Shown: positions 1-8,407, counted from the stretch's first letter. The stretch: DNA of 53,686 nucleotides from Deltaproteobacteria bacterium (GCA_019309565.1 JAFDFZ010000031.1:1-53686); one strand, 5' to 3'. The notes: generated by a model not told the origin, from the sequence alone. A program made the numbers and translations.

Positions 1-105
1 TTGGCGGGCAGGTTAGAAACAGGTTGTTAAATTCTGCGAATGGGCATTGAGGCTCGCCCCACTGGCGTCTATCCCTCGGAAAGGTTCCAATCCTTCCGGT
101 TTTCT

Positions 106-765
106 CTATTTCTTGACCCCCTGAGAGGTGGTATGGGCATAGGCTTTTGGAGGAATGATGGTAAATTTTTTATCTTGAGGTTTTTTCCAGTATAGCTTTA
201 AGGTTGCGGTACCTTTGCGCTGAAAATAGCGGACCCTTACTGGAAACCAGCCCGGCTTTGCAATTTTGATGCTTAAAGGCTCTGAATATCGATCCCCGTG
301 CTTATGCCAGCCCGGATCATCAACAACAAGCTGGTTGTTTACAAAAACCCGGATACCATCGTTGGCAAGCGCTTTGAACCAGTATTCCCCCGGCTTGAGC
401 ATGTTGAGATAACCATCCATTTGCATGCCGACCCCCCTTCGTTCTCCGCTTCCAAACACCTTGCCTCTTCCGAATTTATGGTTCAAATAGGGTATCGGTG
501 CTCCAGGTTTACCCAGCGCAACCGCTTTTTCACCGGCAGGCAATGCATCAAGGTGTCTTGCCCAAAACTCATAAAAATACAGAACCGCAAGCCCCGGGAT
601 CAGATTGGCCGAATCGATTTTAGCCGGATAATGCTCCATGGGTTCTGAGCCGTGCAGTTTCCCGATGAAATGAAAGGATGACATAAGAAACACAATTATA
701 ACCATAACTATTGATTTAAAAAGACCTCTTGCATGTTGTTTTTTCTTTATCATTTTCCGTTTCAT
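106..765 (-). CDS. Secreted PA14-like domain protein
   Basis: A 219-residue protein with a basic N-terminus and a hydrophobic segment at about residues 14-36, which reads as a signal peptide or membrane anchor. Residues about 105-195 (GEYWFKALANDGIRVFVNN, then a Trp/Tyr-rich stretch ending LKLYWKKP) resemble the PA14 beta-barrel fold found in exported glycosidases, adhesins and toxins, where it binds carbohydrate. No catalytic domain is attached, so it is probably a stand-alone binding or surface protein. It starts 9 nt after the glycosyltransferase stop, with AGGAG just upstream; the ATG at 753 is an alternative start. The tight spacing suggests co-transcription with the glycosyltransferase. 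The PA14 call rests on the general pattern only. Confidence 0.7.
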   Translation of the reverse strand: MKRKMIKKKQHARGLFKSIVMVIIVFLMSSFHFIGKLHGSEPMEHYPAKIDSANLIPGLAVLYFYEFWARHLDALPAGEKAVALGKPGAPIPYLNHKFGRGKVFGSGERRGVGMQMDGYLNMLKPGEYWFKALANDGIRVFVNNQLVVDDPGWHKHGDRYSEPLSIKIAKPGWFPVRVRYFQRKGTATLKLYWKKPQDKKFTIIPPKAYAHTTSQGVKK

Positions 766-774
766 TCTCCTGTG

Positions 775-1917
775 CTAGGCAAGCAGACTGTAGATAAATT
801 CCGCTGCCTGCCGGGCACCTGGTTTTGCGGTTCGATGAACCCGTTTTGATTTCAAAAGGTTTTGGAGATGAGGGAGCCAAACCCCGTCCTCAAATTGACT
901 TTCCGAAATATCCATCGCCGGCATATGTTTTCTTACAAAAGTTGCCACCGTCTCAGATTCCCGAAAGGTAGGTCGTTTAACAAACACAAAGGGAATGCCG
1001 GCATCATAGACCTCTGCAACCGTACTGTAACCTGCCTTGCCGATAACCACATCCGAGGCGTGAATCAAATCAGGATGATAGTAATCAGAGCGAAATGGCA
1101 ATACCAGAACATTATCGATACGCTGAAAAGAATGGCTTGCTCCTGAAATAAGGAAAGTAAAATGCTTATGTTCGCGAAGTTCATTATGGATGTCATATTG
1201 TTGCGGAACACCGCCCATTGTGATCATAACCACGGGGGAGCCGTCGGTTATTTTTAGATCTTTCAGGAGATTTTCCTTGGGCAGGCGCGGTTTTCTGCTG
1301 ATCGGAGGTAAAAGAAGATCTGCTTTCTTATAGCGGCAGACCGGCTCTGTTTGAATGTGATGATCGGCATCTTCGAAAAGCTCTTTCAAATACTGAACAT
1401 AAAACTCAAATCCAGGATGTGTGGCGGTGTATGCCTCATAGATCCAATCCCACGTAAAATTTTCAATCAAAACCGAAGTTATGCCTAAAACCCTGCCCAC
1501 GGCGATTCCCATGGGAGATATGTCGCATACGATCAGACCGCATCCTGTTTCTGAGAGCATCCGGGCTGTGGTTTCGATCTGTTTTTTGTTAAGGGGATAG
1601 AATCCTTCCAGGCGTTTTAAGGTACAGGGTAGATCTTCGCGAAAAGGGGTCTGCTGTACCAGGGTACAGGGTAGATCTTCGCGAAAAGGGGTCTGCTGTA
1701 CCAGGCCGATATCGGTAAGGATGTGGTGGTAAGTAAACGGCTTTAATAAAGAGGCCTCGAAAAACCATTTGGGTATGGTTGTAAAAATTTCAAAACCGAT
1801 GGTGGAATCCAGATCAAGCAACGCATCCATTACGGCACAGGCGCGGGCTGCATGGCCAAAACCGTGAGAGGAGACAAAAAAGGCGATTCGATATCTGTCG
1901 TTTAACGTTGAATTCAC
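775..1917 (-). CDS. Glycosyltransferase (MurG/UGT-like fold) with 14-residue tandem duplication
   Basis: A 380-residue protein with the N-terminal glycine loop SSHGFGHAAR (residues 16-25) and a C-terminal donor-binding region containing DVVIGKAGYSTVAEV, the layout of GT-B glycosyltransferases of the MurG/UDP-glycosyl type. It probably transfers a sugar from a nucleotide donor to a lipid or surface acceptor; the substrate cannot be read. Residues 72-85 and 86-99 are identical copies of LVQQTPFREDLPCT, encoded by an exact 42-bp tandem duplication that keeps the frame. The insertion lies between the N-terminal helices, so the protein may be impaired or simply have a longer loop. The start is GTG, with no better upstream option. 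It is followed at 9 nt by the PA14-like gene. Confidence 0.8.
   Translation of the reverse strand: MNSTLNDRYRIAFFVSSHGFGHAARACAVMDALLDLDSTIGFEIFTTIPKWFFEASLLKPFTYHHILTDIGLVQQTPFREDLPCTLVQQTPFREDLPCTLKRLEGFYPLNKKQIETTARMLSETGCGLIVCDISPMGIAVGRVLGITSVLIENFTWDWIYEAYTATHPGFEFYVQYLKELFEDADHHIQTEPVCRYKKADLLLPPISRKPRLPKENLLKDLKITDGSPVVMITMGGVPQQYDIHNELREHKHFTFLISGASHSFQRIDNVLVLPFRSDYYHPDLIHASDVVIGKAGYSTVAEVYDAGIPFVFVKRPTFRESETVATFVRKHMPAMDISESQFEDGVWLPHLQNLLKSKRVHRTAKPGARQAAEFIYSLLA
1621..1704. repeat. Exact 42-bp tandem duplication inside the glycosyltransferase gene
   Basis: Positions 1621-1662 and 1663-1704 are identical 42-mers beginning GGTACAGGGTAGATC and ending CTGTACCAG. The unit is 14 codons, so the reading frame is unbroken. 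The absence of any substitution between the two units suggests a recent slippage or unequal recombination event, or possibly an assembly artefact. Confidence 0.95.
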
Positions 1918-2215
1918 GATATATTCCGATAAACCGACTTTGTCATTTCCGGATGCCCCATGTCAAGAACAGCGGTCGTTGTTCAACAAATTTCTCTGAA
2001 CGGGTGCCATGGAAACAAGGGGCCCAAGGATCTTAAGCAGGGATTTTTCACCAGGGTTTTCTGTAAACAACATGTATAAAGATCTTTTAGCCGTGATGAA
2101 ATTATGGCCGATGTGCGGGTCTCTTGAAAAGGACAACACCCAGCACAGGGTTTGATGTGTTTTTTACCCGCTGCGTCAATTGGTCTTGCATCGAAGGTGG
2201 GGCAGGGATGAAATA
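1918..2215. other. Gene-free stretch upstream of the glycosyltransferase
   Basis: No convincing coding region or structured element was seen here. Together with the remnants that follow up to position 2961, it looks like an eroded region holding pieces of former genes. Confidence 0.4.
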
Positions 2216-2329
2216 ATGACCAATTTCAGGAAGGTAAGAGATGAAATTGAAAAAGCTGCAGGTGGTACTCTGCTTACAAAGGATCAGCATTTTAAGGTGG
2301 TAGACCAGATAGAGACCATTATTTTATGA
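2216..2329 (+). pseudogene. Possible C-terminal remnant of a PIN-domain (VapC-like) toxin
   Basis: A 37-codon frame ending in a stop at 2327-2329 reads KAAGGTLLTKDQHFKVVD near its end. That pattern (small residues, then LLT-K/R-D-x-x-F) is typical of the last strand of PIN-domain ribonucleases of VapBC toxin-antitoxin pairs. The acidic catalytic residues and the first two thirds of a PIN domain are missing, and no antitoxin gene is adjacent. It lies in a scrap region next to two other truncated genes, which fits a decayed module. The match is short, so the family assignment is tentative. Confidence 0.3.
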
Positions 2330-2336
2330 CCAGGGT

Positions 2337-2783
2337 TCATATTTTTGATCCTGCAGCCGCCTTCCGATAAAAAACAATTCCCGGCACCCAGCCAGCAAAC
2401 ATCAGGATAACACCGAAAAAGTTGATCCATTTCGGAACCGGTAGCAACAGGCTTAAGGCTGCGGCGGCAAACACCACGCGCCTTTGGACACTGATGTTAG
2501 AATTGATAAAGTCAGCGCCCTGCAACGCCATGGCCAGCGACATAAAACCAACCAGCAAAACCACAAACGTGTATGCAATATCGAACACGGAACCGCCCAG
2601 CAGCAAGGAGGGTATGTAAACAAATCCAAACGGCAGAAAAATAAGAGCAAGCCCAAATTTCAGGGCAGCGATGCCGGTTTCCATCGGGTCTGACTTGGCA
2701 AGAGCCGCTGCCGCAAACGCAGAAACGCAGACCGGCGGAGTAATGTTTGAAAGACAGGCCGCAAATCTCGCCCCCCAGGCCAT
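2337..2783 (-). pseudogene. Truncated TRAP transporter 4TM/12TM fusion, C-terminal fragment
   Basis: About 148 codons match the C-terminal end of TRAP-type fused 4TM/12TM permeases. The signature FAACLSNITPPVCVSAFAAA is followed by AKSDPMETG and several membrane segments (ALIFLPFGFVYIPSLLLGG and others). Intact family members are roughly 600-700 residues, so about the first three quarters are missing. The similarity stops abruptly near 2783, where an oppositely oriented alcohol dehydrogenase fragment begins, and the apparent Met at 2783 lies at this junction and is not a natural start. A functional transporter is not expected. Confidence 0.75.
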
Positions 2784-2961
2784 CCGTCATCTGTTAAAGA
2801 GCGTGGGGCTTCCAACATGCCTGAGAGAGCTTGAGGTGAAAGACAAGGCCAGCTTTCCAACATGGGCAAAAGAGGCGCACAAGGAGCAACGACTGCTTTC
2901 CCGATCTTCAAGGGTGCTTTCTGTTGAAGATATCCAGCAGATTTATGAAATGGCCTGGTAA
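2779..2961 (+). pseudogene. Iron-containing alcohol dehydrogenase, C-terminal fragment
   Basis: Sixty codons reading from AIRHLLKSVGLP to the stop (ending SVEDIQQIYEMAW) resemble the extreme C-terminus of group III iron-dependent alcohol dehydrogenases, whose last helices carry the patterns VGLPxxLxELxV and xxLxxEDIxxIYxxA. The nucleotide-binding and iron-binding parts are absent. The open frame continues upstream, but there it is only the antisense of the TRAP fragment, so the gene was cut at about 2779-2783 by a rearrangement. It is a relic with no likely product. Confidence 0.6.
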
Positions 2962-3407
2962 ACGGCGTTGTTGAATTCAACTCAAAAGTTGCAATCGTAA
3001 GATGCTGATAAATCATAAGCGCAGGCCATTTAATCTTATGATTAATGGACTGCGGGATTAACCGAGAATTGCCGATCGTCATTTAAGTGCCTTGACAGCA
3101 CATCTGAAGTTTAATAGGAATTAATTCATCGGTTCCAGGCACAGGGTTCAGGGTTAGAGGGTTATAACCCAATCAAACCACTCATAATATTGAGCAGAAT
3201 CTGGAAAATTCATCACAAACAAATGGGTTAAAGCAAGATTATACCACAGCCCACGGGCATTCTTTTAATAGGTGCCATTTGTGGTTTTTAACCCGGAACG
3301 CAGAACGATGAACCGCTCAACCTAGGTAAGAATAAAAGGATTTTACGAAACTTGTATTTTCTACCTCGAAGCCGGAATGATGGAATGGTTGAATAAAGGA
3401 GGGAACC
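2962..3407. other. Gene-free stretch of 446 bp
   Basis: No plausible coding frame, tRNA or clear repeat was recognised. It separates the scrap region from the beta-propeller gene. The last bases (AAGGAGGGAACC) are the ribosome binding site of the next gene. Confidence 0.4.
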
Positions 3408-4307
3408 ATGAAAAAAATATTTATCATTACATCGGTTCTTATTTTCAATTTTTTAATTCTGTTTCTTGCCCAACCAACATACTTGCCGGCACAGCCCGGT
3501 GGGGTTCAACCATGTAGGCTAAAATTGACCAAACTGTGGGAAACAAAAACAGAGCTGAGAGTTCCTGAATCTGTCCTGTACAATCCATCTGAAGATATCA
3601 TCTATGTTTCGAATATTAACGGGAAACCCACAGAGAAAAACGGCAGGGGCTTTATTTCGAAAGTCTCCTTAAGCGGTGAGATAAAGGTGTTGAAATGGGC
3701 CACCGGTTTAAATGCCCCTAAAGGTTCGGCAATCTATCGTGACAGCTTCTATGTGAGTGATATTGACGAGCTTGTGGAAATAGACTTAAAGACAGGAAAG
3801 GTCATAGACAGGTATCCTGCAGCGGGTGCCGGATTTTTAAATGATGTTGCCGTTGATAACGAGGGCAATGTTTATGTCTCGGATATGTCTTCAAAAAACA
3901 GCGTTATCTATAAGCTTGTTCAAAAGAAAATGGTGCTGTGGCTTAAAGGCCCTGAGATAAGCAGACCAAATGGTCTTTATGCAGAAAAAAACAAGTTGAT
4001 ATTGGGCAACTCCGGTGATGGAACTCTTAAGGCAATAAATCTGGTTACCAAAGAAATAAGCGTTGTTGCAGAGATAGGTTCCGGTATCGACGGAGTGCAG
4101 TCTGACGGGAAGGGAAATTATTTCATCTCAGACTGGAGGGGCAAGACATCTTGTGTCACCTCCTCTGGTCAGGTGACCGTCCTTTTGGATACAACAGAGC
4201 AGAAGATAAATTCCGCTGATATTGAATTTATTGAAAGCAAACAAATCCTGCTCATACCCACATTTTTTGACAACCGCGTTGTAGCATACAGTGTTGAAAA
4301 AGGATAG
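3408..4307 (+). CDS. Exported SMP-30/NHL-type beta-propeller protein
   Basis: A 299-residue protein with a clear signal peptide (MKK, hydrophobic core to about residue 25, then a PAQPGG junction). The mature part contains repeated blocks such as PESVLYNPSEDIIYVSN, LNDVAVDNEGNVYVSD and DGVQSDGKGNYFISDW, spaced like the blades of a six-bladed propeller of the SMP-30/gluconolactonase/NHL group. Family members act as lactonases or as binding scaffolds; the metal ligands cannot be confirmed by eye, so no enzyme activity is claimed. The start is well supported by AAGGAGGG 6 nt upstream. It converges on the iclR gene with a 58-nt gap and is probably transcribed alone. Confidence 0.8.
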   Translation: MKKIFIITSVLIFNFLILFLAQPTYLPAQPGGVQPCRLKLTKLWETKTELRVPESVLYNPSEDIIYVSNINGKPTEKNGRGFISKVSLSGEIKVLKWATGLNAPKGSAIYRDSFYVSDIDELVEIDLKTGKVIDRYPAAGAGFLNDVAVDNEGNVYVSDMSSKNSVIYKLVQKKMVLWLKGPEISRPNGLYAEKNKLILGNSGDGTLKAINLVTKEISVVAEIGSGIDGVQSDGKGNYFISDWRGKTSCVTSSGQVTVLLDTTEQKINSADIEFIESKQILLIPTFFDNRVVAYSVEKG

Positions 4308-4365
4308 AACCAGGTCATGTCGGTTTGCACCGCTGCGGCTGAACACCGGAATCTGGACGCCAATT

Positions 4366-5133
4366 CTAAGGGCTTTTATCGATTACCGTTTTAAACTTCT
4401 CTGCAGCCCAAAGGGTGTGCTTGATGACGGTGGGCAGGTTCCTGTCCGTCATGGTTGCGGAAAAACCTACCACCCAGATGGCAAGCACAAGCCCGCGTTG
4501 ATTACCCAGGTTTACAGCAACCGCTCGCACCCCCGGCATATATTCTTCGTCGTCCAGCGCATATCCCTTTTCCCTGACTTTTACCAATTCCTCCAGATAC
4601 TGTTTTTCTGACACGATCGAGCGCGATGTAAAGCTTCTCAAACCACGCTGGCGGATGATTTCCTCTGCCAGTTCGGGCTTTAGCCCCGCTAAAAACACTT
4701 TTCCCACCGCACCGGCCAGCAGAGGGATTGTGGTTCCGGGGGGGGCTGAAATCTTAAGAGGTTTTAAGGAATCTGCTGTGGTTATGATGATCCCCCTTGA
4801 GCGGGTTAAGACGCCTAAAAAAACGGTCTCTCCGATGCGATCCCGCAGTTCATCTAAAATCGGCTGTGATTGTTCTTTGATCCGCAAATAATTCCAGCTC
4901 CGCAAGGCAAGATCCACCACGGCCGGTCCCAGGAAAAAGGTTTTCTGATACGGGCTTTGCTCAAGAGCACCTGCTTTAAGCAGCCCCTGTATCAAGCCAT
5001 GGGTTGTGCTCTTGTTGAATCCCAGTCGTTTTGCTATCTCGGTTATGCCGAGATCATGATCAGAGTCGGCAACAAGCTTTAACACCCGAAAGGCTCTTTG
5101 CACTGCCGGTGCCTGATACCCGGGGGATTTCAT
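4366..5133 (-). CDS. IclR-family transcriptional regulator
   Basis: A 255-residue protein with an N-terminal winged helix-turn-helix (residues about 8-68, including LGITEIAKRLGFNKSTTHG) and a C-terminal ligand-binding domain (about 80-250), the standard IclR length and layout. IclR proteins sense small catabolic metabolites and repress or activate nearby operons. It is transcribed away from the AOR operon, and the space between them carries two copies of the palindrome TGTTCA-N6-TGAAC, one near each gene, so this protein is the likely regulator of both itself and the AOR genes. The start at 5133 is supported by AAGGAAG 9 nt upstream. Confidence 0.92.
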   Translation of the reverse strand: MKSPGYQAPAVQRAFRVLKLVADSDHDLGITEIAKRLGFNKSTTHGLIQGLLKAGALEQSPYQKTFFLGPAVVDLALRSWNYLRIKEQSQPILDELRDRIGETVFLGVLTRSRGIIITTADSLKPLKISAPPGTTIPLLAGAVGKVFLAGLKPELAEEIIRQRGLRSFTSRSIVSEKQYLEELVKVREKGYALDDEEYMPGVRAVAVNLGNQRGLVLAIWVVGFSATMTDRNLPTVIKHTLWAAEKFKTVIDKSP

Positions 5134-5178
5134 TTTTGTTTTCTTCCTTTCTTGAAAAAGGTTTTCAATCCCTACATT

Positions 5179-5196
5179 TGTTCACTATAATGAACA
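5179..5196. promoter_or_regulatory. Candidate IclR operator, proximal to iclR
   Basis: The sequence TGTTCA-CTATAA-TGAACA is a perfect 6+6 palindrome with a 6-bp spacer, 46 bp upstream of the iclR start. On the minus strand the centre reads TATAGT, so it could cover the -10 region of iclR and mediate autoregulation. An almost identical site lies 149 bp away in front of the AOR operon. Confidence 0.6.
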
Positions 5197-5286
5197 TATC
5201 ATAATTTTTACGTCAGTTCTTCTTATTCTGTCAAGTCGACAATTGCATTGGAATACCATAAATCATAGTCTGTTATGATAAAAAGA

Positions 5287-5314
5287 TTGACAAAAATACA
5301 AGCGATGGTAAAAT
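5287..5314 (+). promoter_or_regulatory. Candidate sigma-70 promoter of the AOR operon
   Basis: TTGACA at 5287-5292 and TAAAAT at 5309-5314 are separated by 16 bp, close to the sigma-70 consensus. Initiation would fall near 5320, just in front of the second palindrome at 5328-5345, a position expected for repression. Confidence 0.55.
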
Positions 5315-5327
5315 AATTAAAGATTTT

Positions 5328-5345
5328 TGTTCATCAAAATGAACC
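5328..5345. promoter_or_regulatory. Candidate IclR operator, proximal to AOR operon
   Basis: TGTTCA-TCAAAA-TGAACC repeats the half-sites and the 6-bp spacing of the site at 5179-5196 with one mismatch. It lies just after the predicted promoter and 17 bp before the first start codon, so a bound protein would block transcription. Confidence 0.6.
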
Positions 5346-5361
5346 CGGGCAAGGGGGCAAA

Positions 5362-5574
5362 ATGAAGACGAAAAAAATCATGGAAGGACCCCGCGATGGT
5401 GAGGTTCGCTGCCTGGCCTGCTTTACTAGATTTCGCCCAAAATTAGGCGCAGAATCAGCGACCTGCCCCAAATGCGGAATCCAGTGGCGCATCTCCTGGC
5501 CGTATCCCAAAACCGCAAAAGTAAGAGGACCGGTTTGGGAAACATATCCAAGAGATTCCGATGATGCCCCATAA
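5362..5574 (+). CDS. Small zinc-ribbon protein
   Basis: A 70-residue protein with two CxxC pairs (CLAC near residue 17 and CPKC near residue 35), the pattern of a rubredoxin-like or zinc-ribbon knuckle. The tail is Pro- and Asp-rich with no membrane segment. It is the first gene of the AOR operon, with AAGGGGGC just upstream, and ends 18 nt before the AOR start. The role is unknown. The place in the operon suggests an accessory or electron-transfer role for the tungsten enzyme, which is inference. Confidence 0.75.
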   Translation: MKTKKIMEGPRDGEVRCLACFTRFRPKLGAESATCPKCGIQWRISWPYPKTAKVRGPVWETYPRDSDDAP

Positions 5575-5592
5575 AACGGGAAAGGAGTGACA

Positions 5593-7497
5593 ATGGCACT
5601 TAATCGGAAAATCGCCTTCATCGATCTGACAACGGGTAGGATTCAAGTCGAACCGATACCGGTTGAGTTGCGCCGCAAATATCTTGGGGGCCGAGGGCTT
5701 GATGCTTACCTGCTTTACAAGCAAACCTCAAAAGGTTGTGATCCTCTGGGCCCGGACAACGTGGCATTGATCAGTGCCGGATTGCTGGTGGGAACGCTGG
5801 CTTCAGCATCTGCACGAACGCATGTAATGGCCAAATCGCCCCTGACAAACCTTCTGGGCTCAGCAAACATGGGCGGATTTTTTGCTCCCGAAATGCGATG
5901 GGCCGGGTTTGATCATCTTGTGATCAAAGGCAAAGCCCCTAATCCTGTTTATCTGTATATCCATGACGGAGAGATAGAAATTCGCAACGCAGGTGAGATA
6001 TGGGGTGCAGGTGTCTACGACACCCAGGATATTATCAGAAAGCAACTTGGAGATGAAGAAACCCAGATTCTTTGTATTGGACCGGCCGGGGAAAACCTGG
6101 TTCGATTCTCAAATGTGATGACAGGTAGAAAAAACGCCGCCGGCCGCACGGGTATGGGGGCGGTTTTGGGATCGAAGAATCTTAAGGCCATAGCCTGCCG
6201 CGGCACACTGGATCTTGAGATCAAACATCCGAAAGAAGCCCTTGAGTATAATGCCAAAATCATCGACCAGGTCATATCCACCAAGGTTTCTCAAATCATG
6301 CAGCGGTGGGGGACCAATTTCATTTTCGGGGTTACAAACACCACCGGTCTGGTTCGAACCCGTAACTTTCAATACAACCAGCTTCCGGACAGTGAAGACA
6401 TTGAATGTGAGAATCTGGACAACTATTCCATCGGTATGGACGGCTGTTTCGGCTGTCAGGTGCACTGCCGGCACCGGTATTTGATCAAGGAAGGCCCTTA
6501 TGCAGGCACTTATGCCCAGGGGCCGGAATATACCAGCCAGGGTGCCTTTGGAACCGAAGTCGGATGCCGGAGTATGGACACGATCCTTGTGGGTAACCAT
6601 CTGGTAAACGATTACGGCATGGATACCCTTGAAGTGGGCAGCATGATCGGCTGGGCCATGGAGTTGTATGAGAAGGGAATCTTAACTGATAAAGATACGA
6701 GGGGAATCAAACTGCAATGGGGCAACGATGAGGCCGTGCTGGAGATGGTCAGGCAGATGGCTTTTCGTAAGGGCCTGGGCGATATTCTGGCCGAAGGGCC
6801 CTTGAGGGCGGCGGAAAAAATCGGCCCTGAAAGCCTTAAATATTTGATTCATGTAAAAGGAATGAGCAACCTGCATTCCGATGAACGCCCCACCCCGTCG
6901 CTTGCTTTAAACATCGCCGTTGCTTCCCGCGGAGCGGATCATCTTAGGGGCCGGCCTGCCATCGATCTTTACAATTTGCCCATGAAGGTATTGGATAAAG
7001 TGTACCGGAATCCCGACGGCTACGACGGACCTTTGACCAACAGCTATTCTGAATATGAAGGCAAAGCACGGATGGTGCTGTGGCAGGAGCTTAACTACAT
7101 GGCGGTGGACTGCCTGGGGGTATGTAAGTACCATACCGTATTTTTAAGTCCCAATCACCCCACATTCGGAGAGTTTGTCAAAATGATTTACCTAAATACC
7201 GGCCTTGAATTTGAGCCCATGGATCTGTGGAATATCGCAAATCGATGTTACACCATCGAACGGTTGTATAACTTAAGGGAAGGGATGACCCGAAAGGACG
7301 ATTGGCTGCCGGAACGCTATTTTGACGAACCCACCAAACTGGGATTGCCGGTAGCGAAAGGAAAGTTCATCGACCGGAAAAAATTCAAGGCAATGATAGA
7401 TGAATACTACCGGCTGCATGAATGGGACAGGAACGGTATCCCTACAAAAAAGCTATTAAGGCGCCTTGACATCAGCCCTGCTTTTCTCAAGCCGTGA
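5593..7497 (+). CDS. Aldehyde ferredoxin oxidoreductase, tungsten-pterin catalytic subunit
   Basis: A 634-residue protein spanning the whole AOR family length. The N-terminal part (IDLTTGRIQVEPIP, YLGGRGLDAYLL, SARTHVMAKSPLTN, NMGGFFAPEMRWAGFD) matches the pterin-binding domain, and the cluster ligands are visible as GCFGCQVHC (around residue 283) plus the later DCLGVC (around 506-511). These enzymes oxidise aldehydes to acids, or reduce acids, using a bis-pterin tungsten centre and one [4Fe-4S] cluster, in the cytoplasm. ATG 5593 is preferred over GTG 5587 because AAAGGAG then lies 6 nt upstream. The downstream genes supply ferredoxin-like partners and a MoaD-like protein, an arrangement resembling the aor operons of aromatic-degrading anaerobes. 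The substrate is not readable. Confidence 0.92.
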   Translation: MALNRKIAFIDLTTGRIQVEPIPVELRRKYLGGRGLDAYLLYKQTSKGCDPLGPDNVALISAGLLVGTLASASARTHVMAKSPLTNLLGSANMGGFFAPEMRWAGFDHLVIKGKAPNPVYLYIHDGEIEIRNAGEIWGAGVYDTQDIIRKQLGDEETQILCIGPAGENLVRFSNVMTGRKNAAGRTGMGAVLGSKNLKAIACRGTLDLEIKHPKEALEYNAKIIDQVISTKVSQIMQRWGTNFIFGVTNTTGLVRTRNFQYNQLPDSEDIECENLDNYSIGMDGCFGCQVHCRHRYLIKEGPYAGTYAQGPEYTSQGAFGTEVGCRSMDTILVGNHLVNDYGMDTLEVGSMIGWAMELYEKGILTDKDTRGIKLQWGNDEAVLEMVRQMAFRKGLGDILAEGPLRAAEKIGPESLKYLIHVKGMSNLHSDERPTPSLALNIAVASRGADHLRGRPAIDLYNLPMKVLDKVYRNPDGYDGPLTNSYSEYEGKARMVLWQELNYMAVDCLGVCKYHTVFLSPNHPTFGEFVKMIYLNTGLEFEPMDLWNIANRCYTIERLYNLREGMTRKDDWLPERYFDEPTKLGLPVAKGKFIDRKKFKAMIDEYYRLHEWDRNGIPTKKLLRRLDISPAFLKP

Positions 7498-7567
7498 TTT
7501 ATTACAACAGTCAGTTTTCGGTTTGAGAGGAAGCTTCACTATGTATTTAAGAAAGGATCTGTCACTC

Positions 7568-8053
7568 ATGTCGATCAAGATGTTCATTGTCGATCCGGAA
7601 AGATGCACCGGCTGTCGGCTCTGTGAGATAATCTGCTCGGTGAAACACACCGGGGTAAGCAACCCGGCCCGTGCCAGAATACACATAGTCAAGTGGGAAA
7701 ACCAGGGATTCTATCTGCCGATGCGCTGCCAGCAATGCCAGGATGCCCCATGCATGGCCGTATGCCCGAAAGAGGCGATACAGCGTGATACAGATCTGGA
7801 CCGGGTGGTTATTGATTATGAGCTTTGTATCGGCTGTAAGATGTGTGTTTCAGCCTGTCCGTTTGGAGCCATGGGTTTTGATGCAGACCGCGGTGAGGTG
7901 TTCAAATGTGATCTTTGCGACGGTGATCCGCAGTGCGTTCGGTTTTGTGATATGAAAGCAATAGACTATGTGGAAACCGCCAAATTCCAGTATCCTCGGA
8001 TGAGGGAGGCAGCGGAAAATTTCTCCGCACTCATGCGAAAACATCTCGGATAG
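7568..8053 (+). CDS. Four-cluster ferredoxin-like electron-transfer subunit (AorA-like)
   Basis: A 161-residue iron-sulfur protein with four cysteine groups: CTGCRLCEIIC, CQQCQDAPCMAVCP, CIGCKMCVSACP and CDLCDGDPQCVRFC. This is the HycB/DmsB-type layout carrying up to four [4Fe-4S] clusters. In this position it should accept electrons from the AOR catalytic subunit, as AorA does in Aromatoleum-type AOR complexes. The frame is open upstream to 7466 with an alternative ATG at 7541 (GAGAGGA upstream). ATG 7568, with AAAGGA upstream, was chosen because family members begin shortly before the first cluster. The gap from the AOR stop is about 70 nt. Confidence 0.88.
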   Translation: MSIKMFIVDPERCTGCRLCEIICSVKHTGVSNPARARIHIVKWENQGFYLPMRCQQCQDAPCMAVCPKEAIQRDTDLDRVVIDYELCIGCKMCVSACPFGAMGFDADRGEVFKCDLCDGDPQCVRFCDMKAIDYVETAKFQYPRMREAAENFSALMRKHLG

Positions 8054-8074
8054 ATCCACAGCAGGAGGCCGGAG

Positions 8075-8362
8075 GTGAAAATCACAATCGAACTGTTAGG
8101 GTTGCCGACGCTTTCAAGTGTGATCGGTAAAAAGAAAGAATTTGAAATACCGGGCGGGACGGTGGAGGATCTTATCGGGTTTCTGGTTAAGCGCCACGGC
8201 CCTTCAGCACGAAAGGCTCTGCTTGATTCAGATGGCAATTTAGATAACTCCATTCAGATCATGGTAAACGAGAGTGGGTTTTTGCCCCGGGAGACCCTGG
8301 CAGACAGAAGGCTCAAGAGGGGGGATACCGTAAAGTTTCTGTTGCTTGCAGCAGGAGGATAA
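8075..8362 (+). CDS. MoaD/ThiS-family ubiquitin-like protein
   Basis: A 95-residue protein with a beta-grasp pattern and the diagnostic C-terminal Gly-Gly (VKFLLLAAGG). In MoaD and its relatives this tail is thiocarboxylated and donates sulfur to build the pterin dithiolene that binds Mo or W. AOR operons in other bacteria carry such a gene (aorD), so a dedicated tungstopterin role is likely. The start is GTG behind an AGGAGG-rich leader. No MoaE, MoeA or tungstate transporter gene is present in the window, so the remaining cofactor genes must lie elsewhere. Confidence 0.85.
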   Translation: MKITIELLGLPTLSSVIGKKKEFEIPGGTVEDLIGFLVKRHGPSARKALLDSDGNLDNSIQIMVNESGFLPRETLADRRLKRGDTVKFLLLAAGG

Positions 8363-8407
8363 GCCCATTGGAAAATCGTTCATAAGAAAGTTCATCGAAA
8401 AATTGAC

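Noticed and set aside
2102..2290. Minus-strand frame of 62 codons
   Set aside because: It has no family and overlaps the possible PIN remnant on the other strand; coding is unlikely.
5593..7497. Assignment of the AOR protein as BamB (class II benzoyl-CoA reductase)
   Set aside because: The same superfamily, but none of the other bam genes are present and the block pattern is that of general AORs.
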